Assembly: GCA_937863205.1 (NCBI GenBank)
Contig: CALMGA010000132.1
Location: 1 to 7,566 of the forward strand
Source: an uncultured Beijerinckiaceae bacterium
GTDB taxonomy: Bacteria > Pseudomonadota > Alphaproteobacteria > Rhizobiales > Beijerinckiaceae
DNA length: 7,566 bases
Direction: 5' to 3'
Positions 6,698-7,566 of this stretch are shown here, in pieces; positions within the stretch are counted from its first letter, which is position 1; the number at the start of each line of letters is the position of its first letter. The notes under the pieces were generated by a model that worked only from the letters and a program-made list of their open reading frames with translations, made no database searches and had not been told where the DNA came from. Made by a program: the position numbers and the translations under genes.

Positions 6698-7566
6698 TTG
6701 CCCGAGTTGCCCGAGGTCGAAACCGTGCGTCGCGGCCTGGCGCCCGTTCTTGTCGGCGCGACGCTGATCGCCGTGGAACAGCGCCGTCCCGACCTGCGCT
6801 TTCCTTTTCCCGAGAACTTCGCCGGCCGCCTCGCCGGCCGGCGGGTCGAGGCGCTCGATCGCCGCGCCAAATATCTGGCGGCGCGGCTCGACGACGGCGC
6901 GGTGCTGGTGATGCACCTGGGAATGTCCGGCTCGTTCCGCATCGAGAACGGCTCCCGACCCGACGAAGTGGAACTGCCCGGCATCTTCCACCATCCCCGC
7001 TCGACGCGGGCGAGCCACGATCACGTGGTCTTCACCCTGTCGGGCAACCTGCGCGTCGTCTACAACGACCCTCGCCGCTTCGGCTTCATGCGGCTGCTGC
7101 CGGGCGAAGCGCCCGCCGCCGATCTCATGTTCACCGACCCCATGTTGACCGATCCCATGTTCGCCGGCCTCGGGGTTGAGCCGCTCGGCGACGGCTTCGA
7201 CGGCGCCTCCCTGGCGCGGCTCTTTGCCGGACGGGCGACGCCGCTCAAGGCGGCCCTGCTCGACCAATCGCTGATCGCCGGCTTGGGCAACATCTACGTC
7301 TGCGAAGCGCTGCACCGGGCCGGCCTGTCGCCGCGGCGGGCGGCCGGCACGCTGGCGCGGCGCGACGGCTCCCCCACGGCCCGCGCCGGCAAGCTCGCCG
7401 CCGTGATCCGCGACGTGCTGCTGGAAGCGGTCGCCGCCGGCGGCTCGACGCTGCGCGACCACCGCCGCACCGACGGGACGCTTGGCCCCTTTCAGCACGG
7501 ATTCCGCGTCTACGACCGGCTCGACGACCCTTGCCCCAAGCTCACCTGCGCGGGCGCGGTCAAGCG
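6698..7566 (+). CDS. mutM: Formamidopyrimidine-DNA glycosylase (Fpg/MutM), TTG start, 3' truncated
   Basis: This bifunctional base-excision repair enzyme removes 8-oxoguanine and formamidopyrimidines and nicks the abasic site. Directly after the TTG at 6698 comes [13 protein letters not shown], the family N-terminus; after Met removal the Pro is the catalytic Schiff-base nucleophile, with Glu beside it. Lys58 (Lys57 in mature numbering) lies in RRAKYL, where many homologues have [13 protein letters not shown], the NDPRRFGF segment and the helix-two-turn-helix [18 protein letters not shown] follow. The C-terminal zinc finger begins at DDPCPKLTC (Cys codons 7532 and 7547), and the window ends inside it, losing about 25 residues. 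No ATG or GTG start fits, and GGAA ~9 nt upstream of the TTG may serve as the RBS. It probably follows corA in one transcript (51-bp gap), though a separate promoter cannot be excluded. A five-residue tandem duplication is present at 7127-7156. Confidence 0.96.
   Translation, partial: MPELPEVETVRRGLAPVLVGATLIAVEQRRPDLRFPFPENFAGRLAGRRVEALDRRAKYLAARLDDGAVLVMHLGMSGSFRIENGSRPDEVELPGIFHHPRSTRASHDHVVFTLSGNLRVVYNDPRRFGFMRLLPGEAPAADLMFTDPMLTDPMFAGLGVEPLGDGFDGASLARLFAGRATPLKAALLDQSLIAGLGNIYVCEALHRAGLSPRRAAGTLARRDGSPTARAGKLAAVIRDVLLEAVAAGGSTLRDHRRTDGTLGPFQHGFRVYDRLDDPCPKLTCAGAVK
7127..7162 (+). repeat. 15-bp in-frame tandem duplication inside mutM
   Basis: ATGTTCACCGACCCC (7127-7141) is followed at once by ATGTTGACCGATCCC (7142-7156), differing at two bases, and then by a partial third copy ATGTTC. 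It encodes [12 protein letters not shown] at residues 144-155, in the variable loop before AGLGVEPL. Fpg proteins usually have a single short stretch here, so this looks like a slippage insertion tolerated in a loop. Confidence 0.8.

Noticed and set aside
6161..7498. 445-aa open frame on the minus strand
   Set aside because: It is antisense to the well-supported corA and mutM genes.
1..7566. CRISPR array, tRNA/rRNA, insertion sequence, toxin-antitoxin or phage-defence system
   Set aside because: I saw no regularly spaced repeats, cloverleaf, transposase, terminal inverted repeats or defence-type domains on either strand.

Overview
The window is about 7.6 kb of GC-rich bacterial DNA with strong G/C preference at third codon positions. 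An alphaproteobacterium, plausibly of the Hyphomicrobiales, fits best. The clearest support is a sequence with exactly the form of an EcfG-type general-stress-response promoter (GGAAC, 16 nt, CGTT), a promoter class typical of Alphaproteobacteria. The genus cannot be assigned from this sequence.

Layout. Positions 1-4197 (+) hold the C-terminal ~1,398 residues of a large modular type I polyketide/fatty-acid synthase. The order is end of dehydratase, methyltransferase-like region, structural pseudo-KR, enoylreductase, ketoreductase, ACP and a short helical tail, with no thioesterase. Positions 4198-5114 form a less ordered stretch. It carries a doubtful 86-aa ORF (4297-4557, -), a cluster of palindromes and a hairpin (4670-4757), and a better supported 92-aa unknown gene (4775-5053, -). 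Upstream of that gene, on the same strand, is a 123-aa Ala/Ser-rich protein with one C-terminal membrane helix (5115-5486, -), similar in layout to ElaB/YqjD/DUF883 proteins. These two minus-strand genes probably form one transcript from the EcfG-like promoter at 5570-5594, whose leader contains two pairs of short tandem repeats.

Divergent from them is a corA-type Mg2+/divalent-cation channel gene (5660-6646, +). Fifty-one bp further on is mutM/fpg, formamidopyrimidine-DNA glycosylase (6698 to the window end, +). It starts at a TTG codon and is cut off inside its C-terminal zinc finger.

How they fit together. The PKS is convergent with the minus-strand genes and is the last gene of its own transcription unit as far as can be seen. 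It makes, or contributes to, a fully reduced acyl chain that must be released or transferred by another protein. The minus-strand pair looks like a small stress-response unit. corA and mutM are housekeeping genes that may be co-transcribed. I did not find a convincing new multi-gene system. The items most worth a second look are the EcfG-like promoter with its small-gene pair, the eroded SAM motif in the synthase, and the palindrome cluster.
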